From Phytoseiulus persimilis (Eukaryota; Arthropoda; Arachnida; Mesostigmata; Phytoseiidae), in NCBI GenBank assembly GCA_037576195.1, contig CM075102.1:29198745-29262744 (forward strand): a stretch of 64,000 nt of DNA. Direction: 5' to 3'. This document shows, in pieces, positions 38,701 to 51,710 of this stretch. The notes under the pieces are model-generated. The model was given only the letters and a program-made list of their open reading frames with translations, was not told where the DNA came from and did not search any database. A program made the position numbers and the translations under genes. The first letter of the stretch is position 1. Each line of letters opens with the position of its first letter.

Positions 38701-40000
38701 ATGCGTACCGGTAAATAAGGTCAGAGTAGACACGAAGCCCGCCATTAGCGGGTATCGGCGTCGCTATCGAGTTTCGGACCTGGGTTACCCCACGTCCGCC
38801 TACGAGGTCGCTGCGGCGCCCCGTAGGTCGGACTTCAAACTCGCACAACTCACGACGAGAGCGACAAAGAGTTCCACTTCATTACACCCGACAGGAGCTC
38901 GTTTCTGTTTGACGATCGCGTCGAAACGAATACTTTCGACGTAACCTTTGCTGAGGCTGTTCCTCGACTTCAAGAAAATGCTTTTGGCAAGTGGCTCCAT
39001 CGGACATGTTTGCTTCTTCCCCCCCCCCCCATTCCCCGTCCCTCCCGAATCTCGGGACAAGAACCACAGGAAAGGACGAGGAGCTGCGCGCTTGAACGTG
39101 GATCCTCTTCCGTCTCGTATCAGCGCCGAATGCTCTTCTGCCTTCTTCGAAATCATCCTCGATCTCGAGGAATGAAGAAAATAGCATTATGAACGAATAT
39201 CGTCTCTCGTCATGTCAAACCCGGCCGTTTGCCTACGCAAGTCACTTGTGCAGTGGATTTGAACACCCGTCACGTGGTTCAAGCGCTCTGCTGATAACGT
39301 GTTCAATCCCAGATCGGAACTGCGAGCTCGTGCCGACTGCGGAATCCATTGTCGGAGAATATCCTCGCGAAGAGACACGCGGCTCCCCTCCTTCGCGCAG
39401 CCCACTGCAAAACCTACAGTGTCATCTAGTGGTTGAATTTGAATAGAGGCAAACCTTCTAGCTTCGCCGAGAACCCTCTCACATCAGGAGTGCGAGCATC
39501 TTACGGGAGGAAGCTTTCCAACTTCTCAACCACCGTGAGCGAACGCAGAAATTTACGCCGCGGGGCATGTTCCACTGTATCTCTCCTTTTTTCCCTTCAG
39601 TTTGGTCCCACTCAGCGAGGACCCGTTGCGAAATAAAGCAGCCCACCTTTGGCCGCCCAGGGCGACTTCGCCGAAAAAATAGGGGAAATTGCACCTACAC
39701 ACCTCGCGAGGAAAAATGGTGACGATTGCTAGGAGGCGAACTCTTACCAGCTCTGGATCTTCCGATCACCTCGCCCCTTGGGGGGTGGAATTCGAGCCTT
39801 CCAGGAGCCTTCCAACTCGGAGGAGCCCTGGCAGTGTGTTTTGTTTTCGGCTCAACGTCGGTTTCGGAGACCTGATATTCGCGTCGAGAAATGACAACAG
39901 GAATTGATGCGATCTCGGCGAGAAATTTCTTAATCATTGGGTGGACGGAAACGATGTCTACTGAAGAGAATGGGGCACATTGCAGAGCCTCAATCCTAAC
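35792..40000. other. Non-coding stretch, nothing firmly recognised
   Basis: A 272-codon plus frame (36768-37586) spans a Pro/Ser/Leu-rich, CG-rich segment with no conserved domain and overlapping frames on the other strand, so I do not call it. TATAAACC occurs near 36914 without a good start. A run of 12 C lies at 39019-39030, and an imperfect inverted repeat with pol III box-like motifs at about 39247-39309. Confidence 0.4.
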
Positions 40001-40186
40001 TCAGAAGTTCACCGGTCTAATTCCTTGGTTCCTTATTTCTTGGGCCAAATTCGTTATCCCTTGGGAGCCTGAGAACTGAACTGTCCCAGTTGTTGTTGGA
40101 GGAGGAGTAGTTGTCGTTTGAGCTGCATTGCTCTGACCGGCAGCGAGTACCAACAGCATGAGAATGAAGAACGAGCGGCAGGGCAT
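40001..40186 (-). CDS. Small secreted peptide gene, Thr/Pro-rich, unknown family
   Basis: A complete single-exon frame of 61 codons starts at ATG 40186-40184 and stops with TGA at 40003-40001. Residues 1-21 are a textbook signal peptide (MPCRSFFILMLLVLAAGQSN) with likely cleavage after SNA. The mature peptide of about 40 residues has a Thr/Pro linker (QTTTTPPPTTTGT) that is a good O-glycosylation substrate, followed by a polar segment containing GITNLAQEIRNQGIRPVNF at the end. It has no mature cysteines and no dibasic site, which argues against a disulfide toxin fold or a classical neuropeptide precursor. A TATA box lies about 150 bases upstream in the right orientation. No canonical AATAAA is seen just downstream. 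The gene sits inside the proposed long plus-strand intron, on the opposite strand. I do not recognise the family. Confidence 0.6.
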   Translation of the reverse strand: MPCRSFFILMLLVLAAGQSNAAQTTTTPPPTTTGTVQFSGSQGITNLAQEIRNQGIRPVNF

Positions 40187-40304
40187 GTTCGTGGATGGAT
40201 GTTTGTAGTCGAAGAGGGTACTGCTTCGTCCGCTTCACTGCTGGTGGCTTCTTGGTGGATTCCCTCCTGTCTTCTGGCTCGTCCACTCACCGTCAAGCGG
40301 AGGG

Positions 40305-40342
40305 CTGGATAATATTTCAGACGTTGGACCCCACTTATAAAG
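40305..40342 (-). promoter_or_regulatory. TATA box and initiator-like site for the small secreted peptide gene
   Basis: On the minus strand CTTTATAAGTGG places TATAAG at 40339-40334, and TCCAGC follows with its A at 40306, about 33 bases downstream. The predicted 5' UTR is about 120 nt and contains no splice pair that clearly must be used. The spacing to the signal-peptide start supports the gene. Confidence 0.5.
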
Positions 40343-40762
40343 CGGCCGGATTCCCAGGTGGAAAGCGAAAGCTCGCGCGCAAATCTATCGGGTGCTGACG
40401 TCGCCGTAGCTTTCTCGCATGCCAATTTTCCATTGTGCCTCCTCTGATCGAATTATTTCCTCTGCGGTCATTCGTGTCCGCCGATTTTCTCCCGATCCCG
40501 TTTCTCCCCGATGGTCAGTCTATTCAGTCCATGCATCTACCTGATGGTGGCATGGCAAACTAGCCCGCCTGTCTGCTCGCATCCTTGTCCATCCATCCGT
40601 TGGGCAGACACGGCTCGCGTGCCGAACGTCATCTGCTTCAGCTCATCCAGCAACACACATAATTACGCTTGCCTGTCGCGTATCGAATGGCCAGGACCGT
40701 TCGAAAAATGTCATCGTCTGTGTTCTCACAGCGCGTCGCAACAGTGACGAATTGCTTCATTA
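40343..40762. other. Intergenic stretch between two minus-strand candidates
   Basis: I see no gene. The sequence holds the upstream promoter region of the small secreted peptide gene. Confidence 0.4.
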
Positions 40763-40966
40763 TTACCTCCCTGTCAGTTTGTAGTTATTTTTATTGCGCA
40801 TGCCGCTGTTCTTGTCATTGGTAGGCTGACCTACCTCAGGCTCGAGAGACCTTCCCCGCCGGAAAGATGAAGCGGAACAAGCGAATAGTATGATCTCAAT
40901 CACCGCGGCCGCAAGGAAGAGGAGGATACTGATAGGGACAATCATCATCCTCCCAATGAGCTCCAT
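40763..40966 (-). CDS. Weak candidate: membrane-segment frame or exon
   Basis: A 67-codon frame begins MELIGRMMIVPISILLFLAA and contains one long hydrophobic helix (about residues 8-30), a Ser/Arg-rich juxtamembrane stretch and a polar tail. A TCGTCTCAG acceptor lies immediately before the ATG, and GAG|GTAGGT, a good donor, follows the RSLEPE residues at about 40835. It may therefore be an internal exon of a membrane protein rather than a free-standing gene. I found no partner exons, and a frame of this length can arise by chance. I cannot name a family. Confidence 0.25.
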   Translation of the reverse strand: MELIGRMMIVPISILLFLAAAVIEIILFACSASSFRRGRSLEPEVGQPTNDKNSGMRNKNNYKLTGR

Positions 40967-43900
40967 CTGAGACGACTAGTGCTGCAGTACACGGCGAACG
41001 GAGTTCACTTGATTAATGAGAGAACCAATCGACAGGCATACGGCTCAAAAGTATACGAATGCACGGGGTATCGGCGGATAACGGCGAATTCCGTCTAGCA
41101 GGTCACGGAAATGAGCTCCGCCTCGAATCTCACGCAGAAGTTAAACTCTTTCAGCCGTTATCTCATGGATTTATTCGAAGTGAGGAACAGCCGCTGCATC
41201 TCGAAGAGGGTTCTTTGCTGTGGAAGGTGTCGCGCAACACCAAAATGATTTCGAGCTCAGCATTTCCGCTTCGCTTCTCGAAATTCTTGAACCCTCTCGG
41301 TCCATCAATCCATATTGTGCCCGATGTGAGCGGAGGCCAAGAGCGGCGGTGGTATCCTTGCCCGCGTTATGCTTGGCACCCGGTTCCCTTTGGCGGCTAT
41401 CATTAGCACTCCTCCGAGGGCGTGAGCCTCACTGACAAGCTAGCCATTGGAGCGGTGGCAATCGACACGACTTCGATTTCGACTGAACGGCAGCCTGAAA
41501 GAAGCGGCGGCTGAGGGAACGAGGTGAATCAACTTCGTACCACACCGGCATCTCGCGCGCTGATGATTCCCTCTCGATTCGGGACTCCGCTCGAATTGGG
41601 CCTCCGCTAAATCCTCGCGCAATCGTTCTATCAGCTTCACTGGCTTCGCAATGGCATCCATCGCCTCGACTGACTCAATTAGTCGCTCGGGAACAGACTA
41701 ACACCTTTCTGATCATACAGAATCTCCCCTCTTTGTGGTGGATGATTCTTGATCGCGCGGGTGGATATGTTCTGGAAAGGTAACATCCGCCCACACGAAA
41801 GCGAACTCGAGCGGTAGCGCAGGAAGCGGGAGTCGACTCCTAAGGGATCGGTTTCCTCCAATGATTGATGTCGTGGGAGGGGGGAGGGGGTCTGTCCGCG
41901 AATCGAGGCAGAGCCAAGGCGGGGCGCAGTGATGGAGTTCAACCTTGGCTTCTCATTTGTGGCTTCGAGCTCCAGTCACTTCAGCAGCCTCATGGGCTTC
42001 AGAGCTTATGAAGATCGAACCGGGCGCTCTGAATGTTCTCTTGAGCCAGGAGCACACAGAACTCGACCGAGGGAGCCTCCCCGGAATCCGACGTTGCGCG
42101 GAAGCGGTTCCCCCAAGGTCACATGCAGCTCCGGCGCATTCTGCCTCAACGGGTGGGTTGAATCGCGATCCAACGACAGAAATGAGAGGAGCGTCGGTAA
42201 GCTCTCAGTTTTAGCGAAAGTTGATGCGAGAATAAGCTTCGAAACATCGGAAGGTGAGGCTGAAACTCCGCTTCCGCTCAGGTCGAAGTACAGGAGACTC
42301 CTTCCTGCCGCCGCGGAAGTGAGGACGCACGATATCCGGCTGCTCATTCAGCCACCTACACTCTAGCCGACGTGTTTGAAGTTTCGAGGATGTTTTGAGC
42401 TTCTTTTTAACTCGAGTCCGATGTTATATTTATGTGACCACCATGATTGGACCTTTGCACCGGTCGATCGTCCTTCCTCTCACTCGGAGCCGCTGGTGTT
42501 GATGTCGAACTGGTCAGTCGAAGGAGGCAGGCTCCATGTGTCAGCAGCCCGCGGAAGCCCCAGCCGACGCTCAGTCAGAGAACTTCAGCCGCCCCCGGCA
42601 ACCCCGACGAACCTCGAGCGACCACCGACAGCAATCGGAGAACAGCTGAAGCTGGAGCTCGGCCGCAAGCGATATTGGCAGTCCCGACTCAAGGTCTCGC
42701 CGAACTTGTTGAGCTGAACGATTTCCGATGAATTCTTAATTCCTCTGAGTTGTAGGACGTGTGTGTGAGGGTGCGTAGGTCGCCCGGAATTTAGGGCTCG
42801 CAGTCGAGATGGCAGGAAACCGTTTTTTTCTCTCTTGGGTGCTCTCGCTCAGCCGGAACTATCCGATTTGGAGCGAAGCATAGGCGAAGTGACAAATGTA
42901 CCCGGCGAAGAGGAATCTATTCGAATTGACATTCTGGAACGACGTGAACCCGATCGATAGAGCTGGCGAGAAGCGTTGTCACGGCCGCAGACTTGGTCAA
43001 CGGACCGACCCTGAGCAAAGCCGCGGTTATCCAATTTTTGTGAAATCGCAGGACGAGTGTTTGTGCACCGCTCGCAATCCATCCGTGAGGTGATTCGTTC
43101 GAAATATCCCTCCAGTGAAAAGAACCTAGCTCAAGGGTTCCACTGTTTGCGCGCCAATTCGAGAGATTTCAGAGCGAAGGAGCCGCTCCAAAGTGGTCGG
43201 GCGGGATCAACAGCGACGCAGAGCGAGTCGAGCCCAAAGTTGATCCTCGCGAGACCGAGCGCTGAGGTCAACATGAGAACGTAAGTTTTCAGAACTCTTG
43301 CTAAGAAGCGCATCCTAACCGGATCGCGAGGGAGAACGTGGAATACTTCCTCCCTCCTTCGCTAAGAAAAGAGGAAGGATCTCCTCCGGATGGTTACTCT
43401 TGGTTCGGACAACATCGTCCACATCGGAGCAGATGTTGTCGTAGATGCGGAAGTTTGGCCGAAGTCCGCTGCTACCTCTAGGATTAAATTGTTTCCGAAT
43501 TAATAATGAACGAGGAAGAAGGAGCCAGCGGGCGAAAGTTATACGCACAGACCGACGGATTGACAGACCGAGAGGAAGAACGAGGCTAAATAAATTACGC
43601 AGCAATTTCCGTTTATCCCACATTGAATGTGTGATGCCTCCATTACTAGAGGCGTGACTAGACGAATTTCCTTCGCTCATCCATTTGCATGTTTTCCGCG
43701 TTGCTGGTCCCGGTGGCGGTTTCGAAACCTAAAAACGAACAACAGATTCGAACGGGTCCTCGCCGAGCTCTGCAGCAACCCGCTCCTGTCCGCTCGCGAG
43801 CGAGCCGGGAAAAAGCCATTCGAGAGAAACACATTGTTTTCCAAAGTGAAGCTGGAGAAAGTTCTCAACGACCGTCTCCGGCCCGACGGGTTGGACATGG

Positions 43901-45914
43901 GAACGTATTTCAGCGAGCGAGCGAGCGAACGCATCCGACGGAGACCGTTTAGCCGGAAACGCTGAGAGCTCATAGAACTCTCAGAAACAATTCGGTCCCC
44001 GCGGCCGAGCGTAACGATTCCTCGCGGAGGCGTCAATGACACCGCCAGGTGACGTCTGGCTCGACTTGTTCCGGGACGGCACGCTAGATTCGGCTTTTTT
44101 GAACGGGTGCAGAGGAGTCCCCCTGGCTAACCACGGGAGCAGACGGCAGACATTCCTATCCGTATTTCGTAAGAATGTCGGCCAACTTGTGCAGGCGCGG
44201 TTGTTACTGGTGCTGTTGCCTTCCTCACTCTCCCGACAACAATAAGCGGATGCTTTCAAAATGACAATGAAGTCCGCATTCCGCCAGTGATGGTGGCAGT
44301 GGCGTTGTTGGTCGCCGTCGCGCAACACTCTGTCGAAAGGCTGCGCACGCCGCCAGACCTCAATACCGAGTATCTGAAAGTGGCTACAAGCTCTACGGAT
44401 CGGAGATTCCTAATGTTTGTGGACTTCCCGTCGCTGTACGGACCAAGCATCCGCGACCATCGGTGACAGCGGGTCCGCACGAGAACCAAATGGATGATTC
44501 TTCAAATAGGATCGGGTGCGCTCTCCATCGGCCGCCCACCTTTCCGGCGATCGAACACCCTCGGTTCCGGATGGCCGAGGGACAGGGAACAGAACGCGAT
44601 TCCTCCTTCGAGCACCGGTATCACGGGATCACCCGCAACGCTAATTCTTGATGGTTTTATGAATGTTATAAAAAAATTCAGCGAGTTTAGTGGGAGGACG
44701 TTTCGGACGCGAGCGGGTACAGCGCCCGTCGGCTCACCGAGGAGAGCTGCCCGATCGCGTCCCGCGTAATCAGAGCTTGTCATGTCGTTTGTTTCTCTCG
44801 TCGCTTCGCGTCCCGGAGGTTGAGAACATCGATATCCCAACGTCGCAGGCTGGATCCTCGCAATCGCTGTGGGATTTTTCGTATTCGTGTGCTGTGCATT
44901 CTCGTTCCGACCGCGAGTGGCACAACGCCGATTGCGGTGGTGATGGCAGACCGCCAACGCGGCGATCGCTGTCGAGGAACGAGCTCTCGAGCGGAGATCA
45001 AGGACGTCGGAGGAGCTGTCGAGGGAAAGCGTGCGTGGTTTATGTTTGTAGACTTGGGGTTTGGTCACTAAAGTGGTCCGCAAACAGCTCGCCGACCGAC
45101 CGAGCAGCCAGCTGTGCTCACCGGAGCTGCGAAGGTTCTGGCGGCTCTCAGCCAGAGGGTCCTGACCACGAACGCGATCGACACGAGAACATATGTATAT
45201 CGTGACGAGCATCAGCGATATTCGCAAAAACGTCGAAGCTTGCCCAGGACGCTGACTGCAAGGAGCTGTATCCCAAATTAATGGGAACGGGAATCACGAG
45301 GCTTCCGCGCCGATTTTCGATACATTCGGAACACATCCAGCCGAAGCCGGATTCTTGGGCGCTCCGCGTGATGACTCGTCTGAGTTCTGAATCGTCGACG
45401 AGAATGGGCGGCGTGTTCGCACGCAACAAAAACAGCCTTCTGGGTCGAGAGATGCTCCTCAATCACTGGATGCTGATAACGAAACAGAGGTTGTAAGGCG
45501 AGGTCCTATCATTACAAGTCGCCAGCCGATGCTCAATTACAGCTAATGCCGTTTCGAACCCCCGAGCCCTATGGTATCTCTATTGAGGATCCGTCGGATG
45601 CGTGCTCGCTCACAGATTATCTGCACGCTCGGCTCTGACTCCGACGCTCACTTCTCCGACCGCGCTCCCCTCTGAGCTACCTGCTCGCACCCCACCTCAC
45701 CCGGTCTCCTCTCGCTGTGTCATCATCGGTGCACTAAGGTGCCATGGGATTTTATCTCTTTTTCATAATTGCGAAGACATCGCGACGTCCTATCAGCGCT
45801 CGCCACTTCCGGTCGTAAAAACAGCAACCTCCGAGGATAGCTAGCCGGCCATCCCGAGGAACCAACGAATCTCATTCACCGCGGCGATTCCTCACTCCCC
45901 GCTCTCCCTTGACC
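40967..45914. other. Non-coding stretch, nothing firmly recognised
   Basis: Several frames look briefly protein-like, for example minus 42006-42347 and a hydrophobic plus segment near 44850-44900, but none has a family motif with a supporting splice pair. A donor-like AAC|GTAAGT at 43280 has no evident exon before it. I call no gene. Confidence 0.35.
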
Positions 45915-46889
45915 GCCTGCCCGCCCGCCCGCCGGTCGGCCACCCGAGCCGGGCCCAAAATCGGTTCTTCCACCGAGGAAGCCAGCTATGGTGTTGGAGC
46001 TCCTCCATCCAGACGGCACTCACTAACTTGCTGTCTCTGCCTGCGAAGAAGAAAGACGACGTGCGGAGTGTACTAAGCTGGATCGAGCGAGCCAGCGAGA
46101 GCGGGACACGTATTTGAAATTGGAGCCTTCAAAAAGCGGACGGCTCAGATAATCTTGAAAAATTGCTCTTGCTCTCGAGATCTTCTCGATGCCGCGCGAA
46201 TGAGTAATCGACTCGCGCCATGAGCGAAAACAAAACACGCAGGAACTATCGCGAGGAACGACGCGAAATAATTTGTCCCGGTCGCCTGAAATCTCGACAG
46301 CGGACGGAACTCTGCGTATGAATAGCCAAGTAGGGGCGTAGGCTTTCAGGCCATATCAAACTTGAATAGGACAGCAGCATAACTTCTGAATTCGCGCGCA
46401 GGCCGTACGGCTCGACGGCCTGGTCAGACACTCGGTCGGCGCTTCCCCTGTGCGCGGTGCAGGGAGAGTCGGACGAGAATTTTCCGCAGCGAATTTCCGC
46501 AGCCCGGGGAACGACCCGGAGGAGATGTGCGCTGCGTGCTCCTCGGAGGGAACTCTGTCCTAAGGCCATCGGATCAAGTTTTCGATCCGGCCACCCAGTG
46601 AGTGGAGAAGATGTGACTTGCATTAAGTCCGCTGTGTTCCTTCTGAAATAACCGAACACACCTCCGGAGTCGGTCGAGCAGCGGGAGCGCTCGCATGGAA
46701 CGGTGGGGTGAATGCCTATCTGCCGACTCGGAGCTCCAGGCTGGAGGATGATCTCTTCGCCTCATGGTCTGATGCTTTCCCGCGTCTTTGTTATCGTCGC
46801 CGTCGTCGACCGCCTGTTCCGCATCCTCTCTCCTCTCGATTGCGAGTGGCGGCAAAATTGACAACGGAGAATACTCCGGACCCCGCTCC

Positions 46890-46904
46890 GGGGGGGGGGG
46901 GGGG
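46890..46904. repeat. G homopolymer, 15 bases
   Basis: Fifteen consecutive G residues directly after a C-rich stretch. Length may be affected by slippage or sequencing error. Confidence 0.85.
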
Positions 46905-49540
46905 AGATATTTGTCCGATGGAGCGGGCGTGAAACGTCCCTTTCAACCGTGGGCCCGGGTTCCGAAGCTTCCGAAATGATTCGGTACCCTACCCCCCTCC
47001 CCTCGGTCCGACGGCGTCTGCAGGCCTGTTGGGCTCCTCGAAGCCGGGCGGATAGTACGTTCACTTTGAGGAGTAGGACGCGGCGGGGGCGAATCGTGTA
47101 CTTTGCGCAACAGAGCCAGAGAGAGGAGGAGAGAGGAAGACGGATGAATCGGTCGCAATAGACCTGCCGGCAGAAACCCGGACAGCAGTGGCGAACCTCC
47201 CCCGGAAATCCTCCCCTCCGGCCACCGAACAACGAATTCTCGGCTTTAATTTACGCTCCTCGTCTCGCTCTTGTCGGTCGTGCTCGTACGGAGCGTCTTT
47301 GTCTTCTCTTGGTTTACCGTTCTCGCTTGTCCCGCGCGATACAAATCATCCGAGGCGTGAGAAACATAAATAAGTCCCGAGCTCTTTGTTCTTCGACTTT
47401 TTGTTCGTTGGCTGGCTGGTTGGTTTGCTCAAGTGGCTCCGTCGCTGACGACCCGAGTCCTCGCAACTACTTGTTCTGCCGTACGTCTGCCACACCGGCC
47501 GTGACCACTGACACCAGCAAAGTATACGAAGCGTGGCCGCGAGGTCATTCGGCGAGAGTTTTGCTGCGGCCTGGCGGAAGAGGCTCGCGTCGTCAACTTT
47601 AATCATAAGCCAAGGGTTGCTGACTCTATGAAGCGAAGACGACCGAGGGACGACTTGAAGCTATTACTGCCTTCGTTGCCGCCTGTGACGCCGTCTTTTC
47701 CGACGGACGCCAAGAAGACGAGCAGGAAGCTACAAGGAGGATGCCGGGCCTGTTAACGATGTCTTGTGCCAACGTTCAATCCTGTTGCGCAAAAGTTTCC
47801 CGCTGAGCTGTTGATCGGCCTGCCGCCTCGCTCGCTTTGAGGCTCATTTCTGGGCGATTAAATACCGAGTTGATGGTTGCGCCGGCCGTCCCGAGGCGGC
47901 AGACGTCGACGACGTTTTCTAGCCGTCCGACGCGAGTGGACAGTTAGGACGAAGCTGACGCTCCTTGAAACCGACACGGACCAGGAACCTTTGCCCCATC
48001 TCGACCGAGGATGGGTTCCTTCGGCTGTTCGGTGCTGCTCAGCGTGGCGACAGAATGAATGGGACACCTCGATGTAACAGATTGAGTTGATCGTCCTCAA
48101 GGAATGTGAGCTCGGTTCAACAATCCGGCTGACTCAAGTCCCAGATATTAACCCAAGAACAAGAGATCCCAAGCCGGTGTCAACAAGACCGTTAGGAAAC
48201 CGATGTCTTCTGCCCAACGTCCTCATTGTCCTCATACTCAGTTGCTTCTCCATTGTGCTCCAATTCCTTCCTCTATCTCCCATTGTGACCCGTCTGTCAT
48301 ATAAACGCGGGCACGTCGAGGGAAGAGCGATACGTCCGCACTGGATCCCAGGGAACGGTGTATCGGCGCATGACCACGAAAAGCCGAAATAACCAGAGCT
48401 CACCGCTACGGCCCCACGGATCCTCAGTCGTCACGGTCGAGAGTCCGTTTCGACTTCGATTTAGAACCTCGGTCAGACACGGAAGCCAGCAAGATCAAAA
48501 CGCTACGAACAGAAAGTATATCTGTCAAGATTTTCGATCGGTTCTCCAGTTTCGGCAAAACGCTTCGCGTTTACGGAAGGATCGCTGCGTTCCTCAAGAC
48601 TCTTCGGCGCAGAGAGAGCCTTTGCGACGCTTCATTCTTCTCTGCGGAAGCAAATGGAGGGAGAGTTCTGCCACGAAGAGTTTCCGCTGTAGCGGCCATG
48701 TTGTGAAGAGATTCTACAGTGCTGACGCATTTGACACTGACGCTCGTCCACATTGTTCGGATTCGTTCCGTGTTCCGTACTCGGAAGTCTTCGCAACGGC
48801 GAACAACTCGGAAGCCGCTCAGTGCGCTCTATCGAGCTTCACGGGAGCTGTCCGGACGAAGCAGAACCATCCCGACATGCCGGACGACGAAGCCGTGACG
48901 AAGCGGGTTCCGTGAGGAATGCGCCGACCTCTCGGCTATGCTGCCGCTGGGAGCTACAGGTCCAAACATCGCTGTGAGCGGCTAACTCGCCACCGAGTCA
49001 GTGAAAGAGGAAGGAAGGCGCGCCATCCTCTGATCTCGCGGCGCATCTTTGATAAACCGGCGTCCGCTCGTTCTGATCCACATACGGCCGTCAGGAAACA
49101 AGCGTTGATTCCCCTGTCCTAAACACCGACATTCGACAAACATTCGTCACTTACTGTGAGAGTTTCACGATCGCTTCCGCGCCTTTGTTCGTTTCGCCTG
49201 TTTTTTCCTCGCAAAGTCGTCCCGCCCGACGGATCGGAGCCAATGGCGCTCAACCGCCGTTCCGTTAAGAAGTGCAAAGAGAGGAGGGAAAGGGGACGCC
49301 CGCGGTGCCGCCGCCGGCAACCGTGAAAGGAAACTCTCCTCCAGTCGGGACGACGACAACAGCTGGCTACTGCTCTTCGGTGACCAAGGGTCGAAGGAGC
49401 TCGAAGTTTGGAGCGGAACCTAACCGGAGTTGGTGCTGGAGGAGGCTGATGCGGATTGGGCGAGCTTGTGCGAGCGAACAGTTTGTGAAATTTTAATAAA
49501 GTGGCGCTCCTAATTCGTCCGAGCTCGCCTCCACCCTCGT

Positions 49541-49557
49541 CTCTCTCTCTCTCTCTC
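49541..49557. repeat. CT microsatellite
   Basis: A 17-base perfect CT tract. Confidence 0.85.
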
Positions 49558-51685
49558 CCACGGTGTTTCTTCTTCGCGAGAGAAAAATAGTGCGGACACG
49601 ATCAGACGGATATTGTACGTGGCCAGGTGCGAAGCGGCTATAGGTTCGCCGGATCTAATTTTCCCGTCGTTTAACTTGGTTCCGCGCGACGGTCGTTTTG
49701 GTCGCAGTTGCTCAGCCCCGCAGGATCGGAGCCTCATCCTGAAAGGCCGTGGCTCGGACTCCCCGGCGAACCTGAATTGATCGAGCTGCAACCTTCCGAG
49801 GACCGAAACAAATCAAGAATGGAATTGGTTGAGGGTCGCATCGCGTGGGAGTGGCATCTCGATGCGCCCTCGAAGATTCCCGCTCGACGACTAAGCGTGC
49901 CTCGACAAAGGTGACGAAGACCAGAGTTTTCACCACTGGGCCTCGGAACAAACAGAGCGTTGGTACTCGAGAGCCACTAGGTGACCCCAACGATCCTCCC
50001 CCACGACTGTACACCGGACGTGATTTTTGCGCCCGTGACACAAGTTGTTCCTTCGCTCACTATCGCTTTGCTCCGGTCGTTTTTCTTCCTTCGGTTTCCC
50101 TCGCTCGGAGCGGGCTGTGGGACCAGTCCAGACGGACATCAGGATCACTGAGTGAGGAAACGGGGAGCGCAAATCCGTCGCTTCCGGCGCGCCGAGGAGG
50201 GAACAGAGAGAAACGATTGAGATCGCGTCGAGAAGTGTCGCGAAACGAACGAATGCGGCCAAGTATCGAGCGAGCGATCAGTTCTGCTGATGCGGATTGT
50301 GTGATTTGTCCCCTAGTTCGCAGGCGGCGGTTCGAGTGCGCCGTCGAAATTTTCTCGTGCATTGCGTGCTCAGCTGGCCCTGGCTCAGGAAAGGGTATAC
50401 CACCTCGGTTAATCGGTTTGCTCTCAGCAAGAACACCGCTCGGCTCACGGAGACGTCCGAGCCACAAGAGCCGCCCATCGCCTACCGGGACTTCGATAGC
50501 TCGGTGTCTGCGTAGTCGCCTGCCTCCCGGCCATTCGGGTGCTGCGTACCCTCGCCCCCAGCGAGGGTATGGAGTTTGTGCCACCCGAGGCAGTGTTCGC
50601 AATCTGCATTGAATACTCGAGGCGAACAGACCGGGGCGCTTCGGACGGAGGAACGAGCAAGCGAGCGCGAAACTCCACAATTCATTCAGCCCCGATGCCT
50701 ATCGGCGGCGCAACGGCTCATTCCATTCAGGCTGCACCTTGCCAGCGCAAGCAAATGGTTTCCCTGCATTCTGACGGCGGGTTCGGATTTCCGAAATGAA
50801 AACTGAAACGGTTCGTTCGCCGCAGCGCCGAGCAGTGGAGGACAGACCCTAAGCCGGGGTACGGTTCGTTTCTCTATTTTGCCGTAGTCAGGCGTAACAA
50901 ACGGGGAGGAACTTGCGTAGACGCCACGATTCGCGCGCCATGCGTGCCCGAAGCTCCTCCACGGATCTTAAAAGTTTTTATAGTCCTCCTCAAGCATGAG
51001 GAGGAATGCACTCGCCGGCCATGTTGTCTTCGACTCCAAAAGACGACAGGAACGCAGAAAGGTCGAATGGGTTCGGTCGCGTCGCTGCGCCCGCATTCAA
51101 GAGGGAACCAGCGCCGAATATGGAATGTTGAATGAGAATTCGACTCGACGGAGCCTACGACGAGCCAGCGGAGCGGACAAACTTTGTTACCCAGCAATCC
51201 TGTCGCCCCCTCCAACGCCCACTCATTTCGCGTCTTTCAGTTCGACAAGCCGGCGGCTCCCGTTCGCGACCTCTTCCGCATCAACAGCGAACTCTCGAGA
51301 AGCGTTGGTGAATACGGCGTCCTCGACGTTGCACGAACGCACTGCGAGCAGGAGAAGTTTGTTTACTCTCGCTGCGTCTCGCGCCAGGGGAGCCCGCGGC
51401 ATGGTCTCTGCGGTGGTCTTTCCAGAATGGTCGCTGTTCTCTGCTGATAATGATAAGTTTGTGTCGTGAAGACCCTCCAGGGAAGCGGCAGGGGACTTCT
51501 TCAGCGCTATTCCTTGAAGCCTCTCATGGTGGTTGGGAGCTTCCAGTTTTTCTCTTCCTTTCTAGTCTGAGGGCATACCGTCGCTCCCGCTCGAGGCGAG
51601 AGTCCTTCCCGGCCCGGTTTGTTCGGTCTCAGTCGAAAGCTGTCCTTCCTCGAACAGTTCCACTTACTCGCCGCTCGAGACAAGT

Positions 51686-51710
51686 GGGGGGGGGGGGGGG
51701 GGGGGGGGGG
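51686..51710. repeat. G homopolymer, 25 bases
   Basis: Twenty-five consecutive G residues, the longest homopolymer in the window and a potential G-quadruplex former. Such runs are commonly misassembled, so the true length is uncertain. Confidence 0.85.

Noticed and set aside
44502-45227. 241-codon minus frame with a hydrophobic start
   Set aside because: The start loosely resembles a signal peptide, but the rest is basic and featureless, and plus-strand frames over the same region look equally plausible.
49845-50680. Overlapping 255-codon plus and 206-codon minus frames
   Set aside because: Both are open over the same bases with Arg/Pro-rich, motif-free products. Neither has a promoter, splice pair or family match.
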